Source: Pisaster brevispinus
Taxonomy: Eukaryota > Echinodermata > Asteroidea > Forcipulatida > Asteriidae
Assembly: GCA_023634235.1 (NCBI GenBank)
Contig: JAMKCF010000006.1
Location: 4,805,421-4,869,420, forward strand
DNA length: 64,000 bases
Direction of reading: 5' to 3'
The notes under the pieces are model-generated. The model worked only from the letters and a program-made list of their open reading frames with translations, ran no database searches and was not told the origin of the DNA. Each line of letters opens with the position of its first letter. Position 1 is the first letter of the stretch. Position numbers and translations under genes: made by a program. Positions 32,076 through 44,095 of the stretch are shown in pieces.

Positions 32076-32448
32076 ATTACGGACGATGGCCAAACGTTTA
32101 CCTTTAACGGAGCTTCAGAGCAGCACTATAAAGACAAGCACTTATCGCTAAGATGACGGTGTTGCATTCCACTCGGGGGATTTTATCAAAAACGGTCGCG
32201 TTGATTTCTATCCGGATTTATTTTAAAATAACCCTGGGGTTTTTAACAAACTGGTTGATACATTTCAAAGCAGAGGTTTCTTCACGGAAGCGGTTTATTC
32301 CCCCCACGAAACATTGTCACGTATGATGACACTGATGTTACTGTAGGGAGGGGTTTGCGGCCCAAGACAGAGTTTGGTGCAATAACAACATAACGGGTGT
32401 CAGTGGGTATAAAAGCGTTTTTGTATCATTATTTCAATGTTTAATGTT
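32076..32448. other. unassigned stretch
   Basis: Nothing recognised. Confidence 0.5.
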
Positions 32449-32679
32449 CGCTCTAAAAGCTCCTGGGTCAGACTCCCGCACCCCAAAGGGGGCCTGACCC
32501 ATTTCAGGCTGACCTGGAAAATGGGTATCTGGGATCTTGACTCAGATTCTGCCTCAGTTTGACCTACTTCCAGGTCAATTTTGACACAGATTCTGGGTCA
32601 CATTGACCCAGAAATGGGCCAGACCCAACGGGACCCGAGACCCAGGGAGTGATCAGGAGTTTAGTCTTAAGAGTATAGG
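32449..32679. mobile_element. GACCC/GGGTC foldback element, copy 4
   Basis: The left end CGCTCTAAAAGCTCCTGGG and the right end, on minus TATACTCTTAAGACTAAACTCC, are inverted. The interior has GGCCTGACCC, TTGACCTACTTCCAGGTCAA and GGGTCACATTGACCC. Confidence 0.7.
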
Positions 32680-32833
32680 TACACTGCCATTGTCCATCGT
32701 CTGAAGAAAAATATAAATAGCGTCCAAAAGCTTGAACGATTTTTTTAATATACCTTTTTTTTACCATGGCTCATAGATCTCAGTCCGGACCCAAATCATT
32801 CAGCAAAATTCAGTCAAATTCTGAAAACCACAT

Positions 32834-33092
32834 TGTTCCGAACCATGAATTGTAAACCATATTTTATGATGCTTAAACTTTTATGGTTTATAAACCACGT
32901 TTTGAAGGTGCTTTAATTGTCTTGGTTTATAAACCATGATTTACAAAATAACCATGTGTTACGATGAATTCAATGTTCATGGTTTAAAAACCATCATTTG
33001 TAAGCGTTGATTGTATACTCATGGTTTGTAAACCACAAAACCGTTTTTGACAACACTTTCTATGGTTTACATCTAATTGTTACAAACCATGG
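32834..33092. repeat. array of TGGTTTATAAACCA palindromes
   Basis: The palindrome TGGTTTATAAACCA or close variants occurs at 32884, 32923, 32979 (TTTAAAAA) and 33022 (TTTGTAAA). A split form is at 33062-33090 and a half-site is near 32851. Spacing is about 40-57 bp with little similarity between. No coding. Confidence 0.65.
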
Positions 33093-33392
33093 TAAAAGCA
33101 TATCAAAAATACGTTTAACAATTAACTGACAAACGGCGCCCCATAGGGAATAGGCTTTGTTGATTCTCGAGCTGTAACAAAGAAGGTAGTTTTTTTGTAC
33201 GGTAGTTATAGCGTAAACAATACTGCCCTCTTTAGGCAAGAGGGAAACGGTCCATCCCACTGATAAAAAGATCAATGTAGGATAGACAATAATCCCACAA
33301 AATTGATATAATACCTTGTCATATAAATATTTTGTGGAGTACAATTAATTCAGGCCTCCAGTTCTTAGTGAACATGTCTCACCGGCTACCCC

Positions 33393-33406
33393 GGGGGGGG
33401 GGGGGG
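33393..33406. repeat. 14-bp G homopolymer
   Basis: Immediately left of a GACCC foldback element, following CTACCCC. Confidence 0.9.
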
Positions 33407-33417
33407 ACTTTGATCAA

Positions 33418-33665
33418 GTACACTCTTAAAAACTCCCGGGTAAGACTTGAACCGTATTCCGGATTCGATGTTGGGCCTGACCAACTTCTAGGTCAGGATA
33501 ACCAGGACTGGTAAAAAACAAAACTGGGATCTTGACTCAGATTTTTGCGTCAACTTGACGCAGCTTCATGTCATTGTGACACAGAATCCGTGCCACACTG
33601 ACCCAGATATGTGTCTGACCCCCACACAAGACCCGGAATCCGAGACGATTCTGATCTGGGTTAAA
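33418..33665. mobile_element. GACCC/GGGTC foldback element, copy 5
   Basis: The left end is TACACTCTTAAAAACTCCCG. The interior has GGGCCTGACC, CTTCTAGGTCAGG and CACACTGACCCAG. The right end is degenerate (GATTCTGATCTGGG). A 95-codon frame starting at 33555 inside it is not a gene. Confidence 0.65.
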
Positions 33666-35529
33666 TTATTATTATTTCAAACAGAGAAAACATTTTTGTT
33701 TCTGTTTTGTCAAGGATTTGAACTCGCTAACGTAGATCACGGCAATCGAAATAAAGCCAAGGTGACTTGGCGGTCCTCCAAATGCTATTTCTCGACGTAC
33801 TTTGACAATCGGGAATGTTTTTCTGTTGACGATTTGTACTAAGCTTTCCATTTGAAACTACTTCTGTTCTTCTTTACAATCATATAATCCTCTACTTTCT
33901 TGTTGATATTAAGCCCTCAAGATGAATATCAAACGGAATGCATTTTATACAATTTGTCGTTCTGTTTCAAAATCTATTATGACAGGTTTATCGAGCTTTC
34001 GTGGTCAGTTTGACGATCAGATTGGGGAGATTAACGTTGAATTTCATCCACTTAAAACAACGAGGTCTTGTAAAGTATTTGCATAATGTCACACCCCGGG
34101 GCAGTGAAGCTTTTCGTTACCGTGAGTTTGCCCTCGGCGGGTTGGTCTTTTCAGATTTCAGAAATTGGCTCTGAAATTGTCGCAGTCTGTCGTTTCCAGA
34201 GGGAAATGATTTTGACTGTTATAATTATGTTTGGGAAAACATCAGTTGGAGGAGAACTGACCTCTAATGAATCCCGATATGTACTTAATTTACATAATTT
34301 GAGTTTAGTGCATTTGTACTTTAAATTAATTGACATCCGGTTTCTTTTGGCTGCGTTCCTTTTTTTAAATTTGGATTTTGAATATATATTTATTTTGTTT
34401 TATAAGTTGTTAATACATTTTCTGTTATAGTTATGAGCATTACTATTATTTCTTGTGCACATAGCTTTTTATTGTAATTATTATTATGATTGTTGGTTAT
34501 CTTTAGAAATATTTGTATTTAGTGTATTTATTTCTATTTTGTAAGGGGGGCCGTTAAAAAAATGTTCTACGGAAAACGACCCTGGTTGCGATTTGTTTGT
34601 TCCTTTGACTAAGGGAACAGGTGCTGTCATCATTATTGATTGGCCAGTGAGATCCTGATTGAGGGAAAGGGTTCCAATTAGGGGAAAGTGTATCCCGAAT
34701 GGCCACTCATTGGCGTAACATTGGCGTTTAGTTGTAATTATCATCATTGTTAGAAGTAGTAGTAGTATTTGATTTTGTCTGTTATGATTACTTACTAATT
34801 AATTTATTAATTATTTAATTTATTATTTATTTGTTTTAATATTCTTTCTCATTAGGGCAGGGATTCGTAGCTCTGACTGCCTTCAGCGATCAATATCTCC
34901 CACCCCCCCCCCAAACCAAGAAAAAACATTAACTCTTCTTCTTCTTCTTTCTTCTCGACGCTGCATTTACGCCAACACTCGATTTGCTTTATTTTTTTCA
35001 TAACATCAAAGCAAAATCAGAGGCCTGGCAAATATTCTTTGATATCGGGGTGAGGTGCTCATCACTTTGATCAGAAAACGGTGCCCCAGATAAGGTGTAT
35101 AATGCAATCGGATTGATTTCAACCCTTGATGGTTTTGTTGTTATGTTACTCGACACACATTGTAATGAAATATTCGCATATCGACCCAACTGAGCGAATG
35201 TGATAATGATCGTCAAGAGTCCCAGTGGTGGATTACTGACCTCCATGTTAAAAAAAAAATACAACAGCAACTCTTATATTTCTTTATTTCCTGTATTTGT
35301 TTCTCTTTCTTTTTAGCAGTTATTTGTATATTTCAACAACAAAAAGCCCAAACAAACCCTCAACACGTGATAAGCACTCTCCCCCACCCTCCACCCCCCA
35401 ATCCCGCCGTCATTATACGTCATCGAATCTTCACATAATTTAAAACCGGCAGAGGTGTCACTGACCAATTATTTAAAGTGTTAATTTAAGACGTCCCCTA
35501 TTTTCCTTTCACACTACTTTGACACACGT
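33666..35529. other. stretch without recognised genes
   Basis: AT-rich blocks lie at 34380-34540 and 34780-34850, a 10-bp C run at about 34903-34912, and a CTT cluster at 34936-34950. The 114-codon frame at 34086-34430 ends in AT-rich hydrophobic translation and is not credible. Confidence 0.45.
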
Positions 35530-35720
35530 ACTAATGTAGCCCGTGGTTAAACACAACGCAAACCCTGTACATAAACGTAGCCCGGGCCTAACTGTAAACC
35601 TTAGCACGTGTAGCCTAGACATAGGTAGTGTAGACCTGACACTGTACCTAAATGTAGGACGGGCCTATCTGTAGCTTAAGCATCGCATGTAAATGTAGCC
35701 TGGGACTAAATGGAACCCCC
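35530..35720 (+). repeat. GTAGCCC-type tandem repeat, diverged copy
   Basis: Contains ATGTAGCCCGTGG, CCCTGTACATAAACGTAGCC, TGTACCTAAATGTAG and ATGTAAATGTAGCC in head-to-tail order, matching the 1540-1890 unit. Confidence 0.6.
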
Positions 35721-36757
35721 AGCTGTCACTCACATTTAACAGGATAACGTTACAGGCATTAACTCGTCGATGGACAAACAGAACTTTACGATCGAACTAA
35801 GACTGCCCGCAATTTTCAGGGAAGAGTACGCGCAATTTAACCCAAATTCTTTATTTTTAAAAATTAAAATACAAAAATGAAATCAGACAAATTGCTTGCA
35901 AAATATTCGCTACTGCCGTAAATTAAAAATCATTACTAGACCCAAAAGACGTAAAACGTACTGGCTGCCCATCCAACTCCACTGGTGGAAAAGGTTAAAT
36001 GATAGCAATAACAAAATCGAACACTGAGTGTTATTGCAACACTGAACCGAAAACCCGGTCGTATGTAAATAATTCCCCCATGCGTATTGTGTTAACGTGT
36101 CACCGCGCGTCTCCCATGACATTTCACTGTTTACTTATGATATTCGAGAGCTGTAAATAAGGAATCAGACTCACTCTGGGTATCGAGGACCCCCCCCCCC
36201 CCTCCTGAACTTTTATTAAGAGGAGGGGGAGGACGGGGTAGAAAAAAAGTAGTGCGGTTATAAGCTGGAGTGTTTTTCCCGAAACGACCAGCATCATCGG
36301 AGACACAGTTTTGAAGTCTGCTTAGTTAGTCGAGCACACTTGAGTGAAATTGTAGCCTGCCTACTTGCAAGATTGCTATCAGGATCGTGGCTCCCTGTAT
36401 TGGATGGTCGAGCGCGTGCTGGATTTATGTTGAGTTCAGATCACCCTATGCCTGGCTGCTTGGTTGCCTAATACAAACCAAGCGCATGTGAAGATTGAAG
36501 TATAACATGTACAGAATGTGGAGGCTTTCGCTGTCTCAGTTCCTTTGCTTCATTCTCTGTTTTTAATGATTTCAGTTGATCGTTTCTCTCATCATGAGCC
36601 CGTGGCGACTTGGCAGCGCGAGTGTTGTGTTTTTGATCTAGGTTTTACTTCTCAATGTATTGTTATCATTTTTTTTTTTTTTTTAGCTTTTTAATGTTTT
36701 AAGTTTTTCGTGTTTCTAATCACGATGTTTGTTTGGGGAGGGGGAGGGAATGCGAGG
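35721..36757. other. stretch without recognised genes
   Basis: C run of 13 bp at 36190-36202. No exon recognised. Confidence 0.45.
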
Positions 36758-36990
36758 CTGTGATCAGAGTTCGCTCGTCCCCAGCGCCTCTTGCCTTAAA
36801 CCAAAGGCGCTGGGATGGGCAAACGTATCAAGCATGCTCATTGGTTAATGCTCAGTCCCATCATGCATCACACTCACACTGCAAGCACTGCACGCATGAC
36901 GTACTTCCTGAACAAGAATCTGTGCAAGCTGATTAGCCCATCCCAGCGGTCCTGGATAGGCCGCTGGGGCCGAGCGAATGATCAGAGGTG
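36758..36990. mobile_element. foldback element, ~65-bp inverted ends
   Basis: The left arm CTGTGATCAGAGTTCGCTCG, CCCCAGCG and GGCGCTGGGATGGGC is mirrored at the right by GCCCATCCCAGCGG, CGCTGGGG and CGAGCGAATGATCAGAGG. The 100-bp centre contains TGCATCACACTCACACTGC. Two short frames crossing it are artefacts. Confidence 0.65.
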
Positions 36991-38172
36991 TTTGACTCTT
37001 GGCAATGTGTTCTGTATGTTGTACTTCACTATTTTAAAATATCGATGTTGCCCCAACTCCTTTTTTCTATATTTCTTAATGTTTGAAAACTTTACTGTCC
37101 TGATGTGGAGCTTTAATCACTTTTAGTCAGGTAAATTGTTCATTTCGATCTTTGGAGTGAACAATAAGGAAGTAAATTTAGATCCAGAAATTTAGAATGT
37201 TCAAGGTGCCACACTCCTTTTTATTTTTGCACAGCCCTTGATTTGTTAATTATGCACTGAACAAGTGACCTGGGGAGAGGGGTTCTACCCCCCCCCCCTC
37301 GCAAAGTTATCCCTGAGATTATCCTGAGATTATGTAAGATTTCTTGAGATTCTTTTCAAAGTCAAGGGCACGAGACATAAACGAATCATCCGTTAATAAA
37401 CTAAAAGCTAACTTTGCTCAACATCAGGGCAAAATTTCTATACTGACACAATTCTGCCGAAACACTGCCAAAAGGCGGAGGGGGGAAAAAGCTCTCTCAA
37501 ACAGTCTTCTATAGTCCCACCTCCTCTTTTTTTATCTTCCTTTTTCTTTCGATTCGCCAACTCCAAAGAAGTGCCCAAGCTAGTTCATGTGTCCGCCTAG
37601 TTTGATAAAAACAAAATCTTCAGAGTGGTTTGAGGGTGTATTTGTTGAAAAAATGCGGATACGATACGTTATTTCATAAGACATGACATTTCAACAGGTT
37701 AGTTTGAAGGGTGAGACTGTTGAAAACTAGAATGTTAAGATGAACGCGCACCCCACCCCCCTGAAAGATGGGGGTGATGTACAGAAGCTTTATTTGTTTT
37801 TTATCATTTATTAATATCAGTATTTGGTTATTATTTTACATTTCTTAATATTTTTATTTATTTTTATTTTAAAAAAATTATTTAGTAATGTTATCATATT
37901 TATTTATTAATTATTGTTTATTTTTGTCGGGAGTGTTATTATTAGGGTTTTTTGCGGGGGGGTTACACCCAAAAGTTACAAAAATTACTGATTCACCTTT
38001 TCCATAACAAACCGTTCACGCTACACACAGACTGCTACATTAATTAAGGACAGTTAAACCCTTTTTATATACTGTTTTATTGTTTTGTTTTATTTTATTT
38101 TATTTATTATAATTATTATTCATGTTTAGGTAATTTTAACAATGTAGGGTCCCTGTGTCATTAGTTTTGTCA
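36991..38172. other. stretch without recognised genes
   Basis: AT-rich between 37790 and 37930. A short tandem, CCTGAGATTAT, occurs twice near 37313. If the exons at 38.6 kb belong to a longer plus-strand gene, this would be intron or upstream DNA. Confidence 0.4.
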
Positions 38173-38410
38173 TATATTTCTGGTCATGAAACAAACTAGG
38201 GACCCCTGAAAAACGCTCAGCACTGTATCCCGTAGGCCTGTAAATACCCGTAAATACCTGTGTAGAGAAGATGATGAAGACATGTCCGTTTTAGATGTGG
38301 GAGGAAAACCAATTAGGGGACACCCCCCCCCCCCGCAGGAACTGAAAACCCAATCAACACGCAAGGCTCCATTTTGGAGTTCGAACCGGGGTCACAGAGG
38401 TGAAAAGCAA
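38173..38410. repeat. dispersed repeat D, copy 2
   Basis: ATATTTCTGGTCATGAAAC, GCACTGTATCCCGTAGGCCT, ACCTGTGTAGAGAAG and GTTCGAACCGGGGTC follow in the same order as at 10501-10735. A 12-bp C run at 38323-38334 interrupts it. Confidence 0.65.
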
Positions 38411-38608
38411 ACAAAGTTTGAACAAACGTTGATATCAACCATGGTTGTGCTGCTTATTATTATCAGTGTTATTACCAATTTGTATATATAAAAAAATGGT
38501 CTTTCATGATCCGAATGTGTGAAAGTTCTGTCAACGTAACAGAAGAATAGACTGAACAAGAAGAATAGACTGAACAATATATTGATTAATAATCGAATGT
38601 TTTAATAG

Positions 38609-38812
38609 TGTCGGAATCGTGTAGCGACTGTTTTCACCGGGAGAGTACCATTATTAATCCAAGCGAACCACCATTCCCTGATGATTTGCAAAATGGATGC
38701 GATGTCGGCGATACCATCTGCCATTTCCAGATTGAATCATACTGTGAACTCGCAGTTTGTTTACAAGAAGAAGATAATGGAAAATGTAAAAGCCCTTCAG
38801 AAGAAGTCCAAC
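38609..38812 (+). CDS. internal exon of a cysteine-rich protein
   Basis: Acceptor TTTTAATAG precedes 38609 and donor C|GTATGT follows 38812. Both junctions are phase 1, as is usual for shuffled extracellular modules. The 68 codons include SESCSDCFHRESTIINP, DDLQNGCDVGDTICHF and ESYCELAVCLQEEDNGKC, with seven cysteines. SYCEL-CL-GKC faintly recalls the second half of a Kazal domain, but the spacing is not canonical, so I leave it unassigned. It is likely secreted or extracellular. The upstream exon was not found. The open frame continues through the AT-rich intron only because that intron is 141 bp without stops. Confidence 0.5.
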
Positions 38813-38953
38813 GTATGTTCAGGCTAACCATTAATTTGATAGGTTTTGTAAGATTTACAAAAAAGTCACAATATTTAATGTTTTTATTTAAAATATATAA
38901 TAAAAAAAACAGTCTACATATTTTGATGCTGGTATATATTTTGTGGTATACAG

Positions 38954-39072
38954 ACGGACGTCGATTTTTCCTAAAAACAGCGCCGGGCTGTGTTTACAGA
39001 ATACTCAAAACAAAAAACTGCCACAAAGTACTGTCTCATGCAAATGTTGCAACCAACGTGTTTGCACTCTGA
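38954..39072 (+). CDS. probable terminal exon of the same cysteine-rich gene
   Basis: The acceptor TTTTGTGGTATACAG precedes 38954. Joining in phase 1 gives ...SEEVQ-HGRRFFLKTAPGCVYR, ILKTKNCHKVLSHANVATNV, FAL and a TGA stop. A competing acceptor with a far better pyrimidine tract (CTTTTTTTTTATAG) precedes 39170 and joins in the same phase to GYYESGSISFFRTAHLNI. The last exon may therefore start there instead, or be alternatively used. Confidence 0.4.
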
Positions 39073-39285
39073 TAAACATTATTCCTCAAAATTTGAAAAA
39101 TAAGGTACCCCAAGAAACTAATGTGAGAAACTTCGGACGTGAAAATATCCCTTTGCTTTTTTTTTATAGGAGGATATTACGAAAGTGGTAGCATTTCTTT
39201 CTTCAGGACAGCGCATTTAAATATTCATAAATCAAGATGGTCACGTTCTCGCAAAACCACCTGTTGGTGCTTTTATCAGGGTGTT

Positions 39286-39460
39286 GTTGATGCTGTCATT
39301 GTCGTTGTCGTCGTCGCTGCTGGTTGAGGTGGTGGTAGTGTTGTTGTCGTCGCTGCTGCGGCTGCTGCTGTTGTTGTTGTTGTTGTTGTTGTTGCTGTTG
39401 CTGCTGCTGTTGTTGTTGCTGTTGCTGCCGTTGCTGCTGCTAATGCTGCTGTTGGTAGGG
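39286..39460. repeat. imperfect GTT/GCT/GTC trinucleotide repeat
   Basis: About 170 bp of TTG, CTG and TCG triplets with short interruptions. All frames are open over it. Confidence 0.85.
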
Positions 39461-41187
39461 GAAACTTGCGTGTTTGAGGGTGTCCAACTGTAGAAACACA
39501 TTGTCAGTACCACACTTACATTGACTTTTTACAGTCCAATTTTAGAGAGTAAAAAATAAAATACCCTCTTAAGAACCTATAACTCATCGGGGGGGAAATA
39601 AGGTCATCTAGTCGATTTGTAATTTCAATTCATTACTTCCTCATATTTGATTTGATTATCTAGTGTCTCATCGGGAACTTTTGTTTATCTCCTTTTTATT
39701 AACTCTCTGTAGACGCAAGACGTCTTCTGCATGTTTGTCTAACATTTATGGACTTTGATTCTAGGCCATACGCGGTGTGTCTTACGCTCAATTGTTTGCC
39801 TGTATTTTAAAGACTGATGTACTTTTTCGCCTTTGGGTCTATACGAGAACACACATGGAAACATGAGCTATTTTCTCATCTGATAGTAAAACCCTGGTAT
39901 CACTTTGTACACACGATTAAATCTTTCATTTTACCGAGGAGGACTCCGGCCTCGTCGTCTGAAGAGCCAATAGAGACGGTGGGGAATGGCAGCGCGCTCT
40001 ACCGCCAGTGCTTAACCCAGATTTCGCTCCTCCTTATCGGTGAAAAACCGTGGCGCTTTAATCTTGATAATCGTTCGGTAATAAGTGCTGATATACCTTC
40101 CGGTACGGTCAGACTATGGACATCAGAAATCAAGATGTTGGGTTGACTTGTTATTTTGCCGCATGTCACCATCACTTTTTTTATAGAATTCATCCAAATG
40201 TAAATGTCTATTCGAAAAGTGAAGTTTGTATTCTGTTGAGAAAATTACAGCATTTCTTTATAAAACACATGATTTGCTGCTATTGTTAAACTCACGTCCC
40301 TCATTTTAGCTAAAACTATTCTTAAAACTATTTTCACAGCTGGCTGTAGCAAGCCCTCGTTTGGAACAGGGGTATGCCAGATCAAATACGAGTAATTTGA
40401 AGCCTATTTGCCGAATGTGTACAGTCAAAACGCATTTCTTTGATGTTGCATTCAGTATAGGGTTTGACGTTTTATTGGGTTATTCTTGTTCGTATGATGT
40501 GATGAATGTGCAATGAGATTAATTTCATTGCATTTAAAACGCAAAACTACAATATAATTTAGATCCTAACATTATCACCTCGTGTTTTATATATTTAAAA
40601 TGTGTTTGTTGGGGTGTTTGTTTGTTTGTTTGTCTTTTGTTCTGTGGGTGTTTAGTTTTGTTTGGGGTTTTTTGGTTTTTACTCACTGGATTTCAAACAC
40701 AGACGTTTGTTTTTGCGTGCCACCATCCCCCTCCCCCAGCCCACCACAAATCTAAGTGCAGATCACACAAACAGGCGCAAAAGCTTCAGTTCCTCAACTA
40801 TTATGTCAACTGATTTTTTTTCTTCCCCCATTTCTAGAACGCCTACCGTTTTTGAAGGGATGACACAAAATCAATGGCCGTTTGTCTTTATTTAACCTAC
40901 GACGCTCTCAGAAAAGGGTCCCTTTTTTTCTTTCATTTCTTTATTTTGGGAGAACCAGTTCGTTATTATATAAAGTCACATCTTAAAGATACAGTTCAGA
41001 TTCGGTAATTATAGATTTTTGTTTTTTAACTTATCAGTTTCAATCTGAAATCTCACTAATCGTAAGCTTCATACAAATACCGTTTCTCCCGAGAGCTATT
41101 TTGTGTCTGAAATACTGTCAAGGTGGAGATAATTGCATTTGGAGACCTTAACTTCACCGTGGCGGTTTGGACATTAAACAAGATACC
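39461..41187. other. stretch without firm genes
   Basis: A 109-codon plus frame (39817-40146) and an opposite 64-codon frame (39999-40193) cover a CpG-containing segment, but neither has a recognisable domain. GTTT repeats sit at 40611-40632. Confidence 0.4.
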
Positions 41188-41231
41188 TTGCCTTTCTCTC
41201 TCTCTCTATCTCTCTCTCTCTCTCTCTGTCT
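41188..41231. repeat. (CT)n microsatellite
   Basis: Nearly pure TC dinucleotide of about 42 bp with one interruption near its middle (CTATCTC). Confidence 0.9.
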
Positions 41232-41244
41232 GACAGTTTACGTC

Positions 41245-41765
41245 TTAGACAGGCAAAGCATACATTTGGGATTTGGAACCGTTCGATTGTTTTAACCCTA
41301 TGTAAATGTCGATAATTACCCCCAAAAATACCTGTGAAAAAATTCCATTTCAAAATGTTTTTGAGATATCGCCAAAAAACTGGAGATGTTCTGTCCGCGA
41401 AAAAAGAACGATCTGGATTTGAGATACACAATCTGAGAAACGTTTCACGCAGAAATGTTTCACAGAGTGAAATTTTTTGAATCCCTCTATCTCTCTTAAA
41501 CCAAATTCCTTAGAAGGGAGACGTTTCTCAAAATGCTATACATTATCAGCAGCTGCACTGCTTCTTATCAAGTTAGTTCACTAAATGTGAAGCCTTTCTC
41601 AGATTCAAATTTTGGGTGGAAAATTAACTCTTTCTCTAAAACCACATTACTTCAAAGGGTGTCGTTTCTAACAATATTTTAGAAAATCAACGGCTCTCCG
41701 GTGCTCTTTACCAAGTAAGTTTTTGTGGTCATTAACTTGTGGAGTAATTATACCAAAGCTATACA
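41245..41765 (+). repeat. dispersed ~380-bp repeat, copy 2, with duplicated 3' part
   Basis: GGAACCGTTCGATTGTTTTA, ACCTGTGAAAAAATT, GAGATATCGCCAAAA, GAGATACACAATCTGAGAAA and CGTTTCTCAAAATG follow the order of copies 1 and 3. The final ~140 bp (ACTTCAAAGGGTGTCG...ACCAAGTAAG...GAGTAATTA) appear a second time at 41625-41765, so this copy has a tandem 3' module. Confidence 0.65.
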
Positions 41766-43740
41766 TCCTCTCCCTCTTAAACTCTACTACTGCAATGGAA
41801 ATAAGCTCGTATTACAAAACAATGCGCGCACTGCATCATTTTACCGTTGTAGTTGTTCTCACCTTTTTGAAAATGTGACTATTGGTGATCTAATTTGATG
41901 ATTTTTTTTTTGTTTCATGGTTTGGTTTTACGGGTTGATTGTACGGGAGTGGTGTTTAATGTGCTAAAAACCAACGGTGCCATACCTTTAACCCACACAC
42001 ACGCACGCACATTCTGATAGTTATAAATCTAAGAGCATCCGAACCGCACGATCGATAATATCGAGCGAGCTGCTTTCCGTATCAGCGATTTGTATATTCT
42101 CCGAGTTGACAGTTGTGTCTTCTTCTTTCTTTCTTTTTGCCCCTGTTTCCTCTTTCGTTTTGTTTTGAACTGATCTTTCTCTGGGAAAGAGGAGTGGGAA
42201 AGAGACTGACGTGCCTGGTTAGAAAATAATGAAGGTTTTTATGCTTCAAACTCCAAAAATGGCTTAAACTAAAGGGGGAATGTTTTACTTGTCAACACTG
42301 AGTTTAGAAAATGCTTTATGGTTTACTTCATGGATAGAAAGACAAACCTACGGAAATTGTGCAGATGTGTTTACTCGATTCCTAAATTCGATTATTCGAT
42401 TTGGATGAGGAGCCTTATCGTATAAAATAACTGAGTTAAACAGTCCTTATTTGATATTTAAAATATATATATATATATAAACTACTTTAAAAGTAGACAA
42501 AACGGTATATTTATTAAACACTTGTTAGTTTTAATGATGTGTTCTTCTCTCACTAGCATTTTTACTGTCAGATGTCGAGTAATTTTGTTAATGCACACAT
42601 AAGGAAGGCCAATTTGGGGATACAGAAAGGCAGATGATTAAGTAACAATTAATATAGAAACAAAAATTGCATAAAACAATAACAAACGAAATAATAGAAA
42701 AAAGTGTTTATCTATTTGTTTGTTTATTTATTTCTCCTGGCTTATCCTGGAGAAAGCTTTCAGTGAAATGCTGATTTTCAAAATTACCCAGCAAAGTAAG
42801 TTAAAGGGCATAACAACAAACCTTGCGAGAATAATAATGTCAAACTGTACACCACTCATCCGCAGGGTACCCGTTGGTGACAGCAGATATTAATTATTTA
42901 AAACAGGGGTGAAAAGGTCACACTACTGAGCAGTCTCAATGTAGTTCCTCAGAAAAACTGAAATTGTTACTGATTGTTTGCGTTGATATGAGGATGGACT
43001 CTACAAAAAACATTCAAATTATTTGAGTGAAAAATGAATTTATTATTAATTAATAAGTGATATTTTACTGTCAGCTATACTGCTAGGGTGTTGGTGTGCG
43101 TGGAACTGTATATACTTACTGCAAAATATATTACTGCAAAAATCGTCAATATCCGCACGTTTATCATAGACCTTGCTAGCTTAAGGGTAGAAACGTGAGG
43201 CAATTTGCAAGGTCATTTTTGTAGGTAATCAATTTGCAAAAAGTTATTTCTTTTATTTTAGTTTGTATTTTATCACTGTCTAAATTGTATTTATCATAAG
43301 CGCATATGTGCTGAAGCTGTGTAAGCAATCAAGTTGTAAGCATAAGTTTGCGCAAGTTTTTAAAACGAATTTGAACTTTTCTCATTTTTTTCACAACGCA
43401 CTTCATCGGAATTCTTGAAACACTTATTTCTCAGTCCCGCACATTACAGCAATACCTCTTGTGGGGAGACAAGCGCTGATAGGCGATTTCATTTTTACCG
43501 AAAATTAACTAATTACCAACAAACCCCCAGAGAAGTGATTTGGAAACGGCTCCGTTTGACGCAAGCTCCAAGCAAGTTCATCTCCAATTCTAGGCATCGC
43601 GATGAAGAAAGTGCAACCACGTGGTGCATTTTCCAATTATTATTCAAGTGCTACCGCAGCTGTGGCCAGTGTCTAATGAAGGGCAAAGACACTTCCAAAA
43701 AAAAAGAGAGGAACAAAATCAAAGGTAGTTAAGGGATCGA
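41766..43740. other. stretch without recognised genes
   Basis: (TA)n at about 42463-42479 and scattered T-rich tracts. The 105-codon plus frame at 43415-43732 has no recognisable domain. Confidence 0.45.
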
Positions 43741-44095
43741 AAGGCGGCTTCCCTCCGGGGACACGGGAGCTCCGGGATCGGACCGGGGAGACGAAGCGAG
43801 GCAACACCGGCGCAGCATATTGCACGGAACACGGTGGCTGACAAATTAAAGAGCGCCTCATGTGCGAAGGGGGCAGGGCCGGCTAATCATTCAATTTACG
43901 GGGGAAGTGGCGGTGGAACGACACAGTCTCCGCGTATTATGATGAAGAAGGTCAGCCCGTGCTCCAGGCAAGGGGGAGGCGGGGTTAGGCGGGGTGAGGC
44001 GGGAGGAAGCTGGGTGGTGGGTGGGTGGGAGGCTAAGCAATAAAGCGATGAGTTGTGCCCTATATACCCTTGAAAATACCCCCCCCCCCCAATCC
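43741..44095 (+). promoter_or_regulatory. GC-rich segment with GC boxes and TATA, possible plus-strand promoter
   Basis: GC content rises sharply from 43741. GGCGGGGTTAGGCGGGGTGA and GGCGGGAGG at 43979-44010 contain three GC boxes. CCTATATACC follows at 44059-44068, and a start would lie near 44095. The TATA word is nearly symmetric, so a minus-strand start is also possible. No first exon could be assigned. Confidence 0.3.

Noticed and set aside
32834..33092. CRISPR-like array
   Set aside because: Repeats are short palindromes with irregular spacing in eukaryotic DNA. No leader or cas genes.
33555..33842. 95-codon plus-strand frame
   Set aside because: Starts inside a GACCC foldback element and has no coding character.
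39817..40146. 109-codon plus-strand frame in CpG-containing sequence
   Set aside because: Looks protein-like in its last third, but no family could be named, and an opposite frame is equally open.
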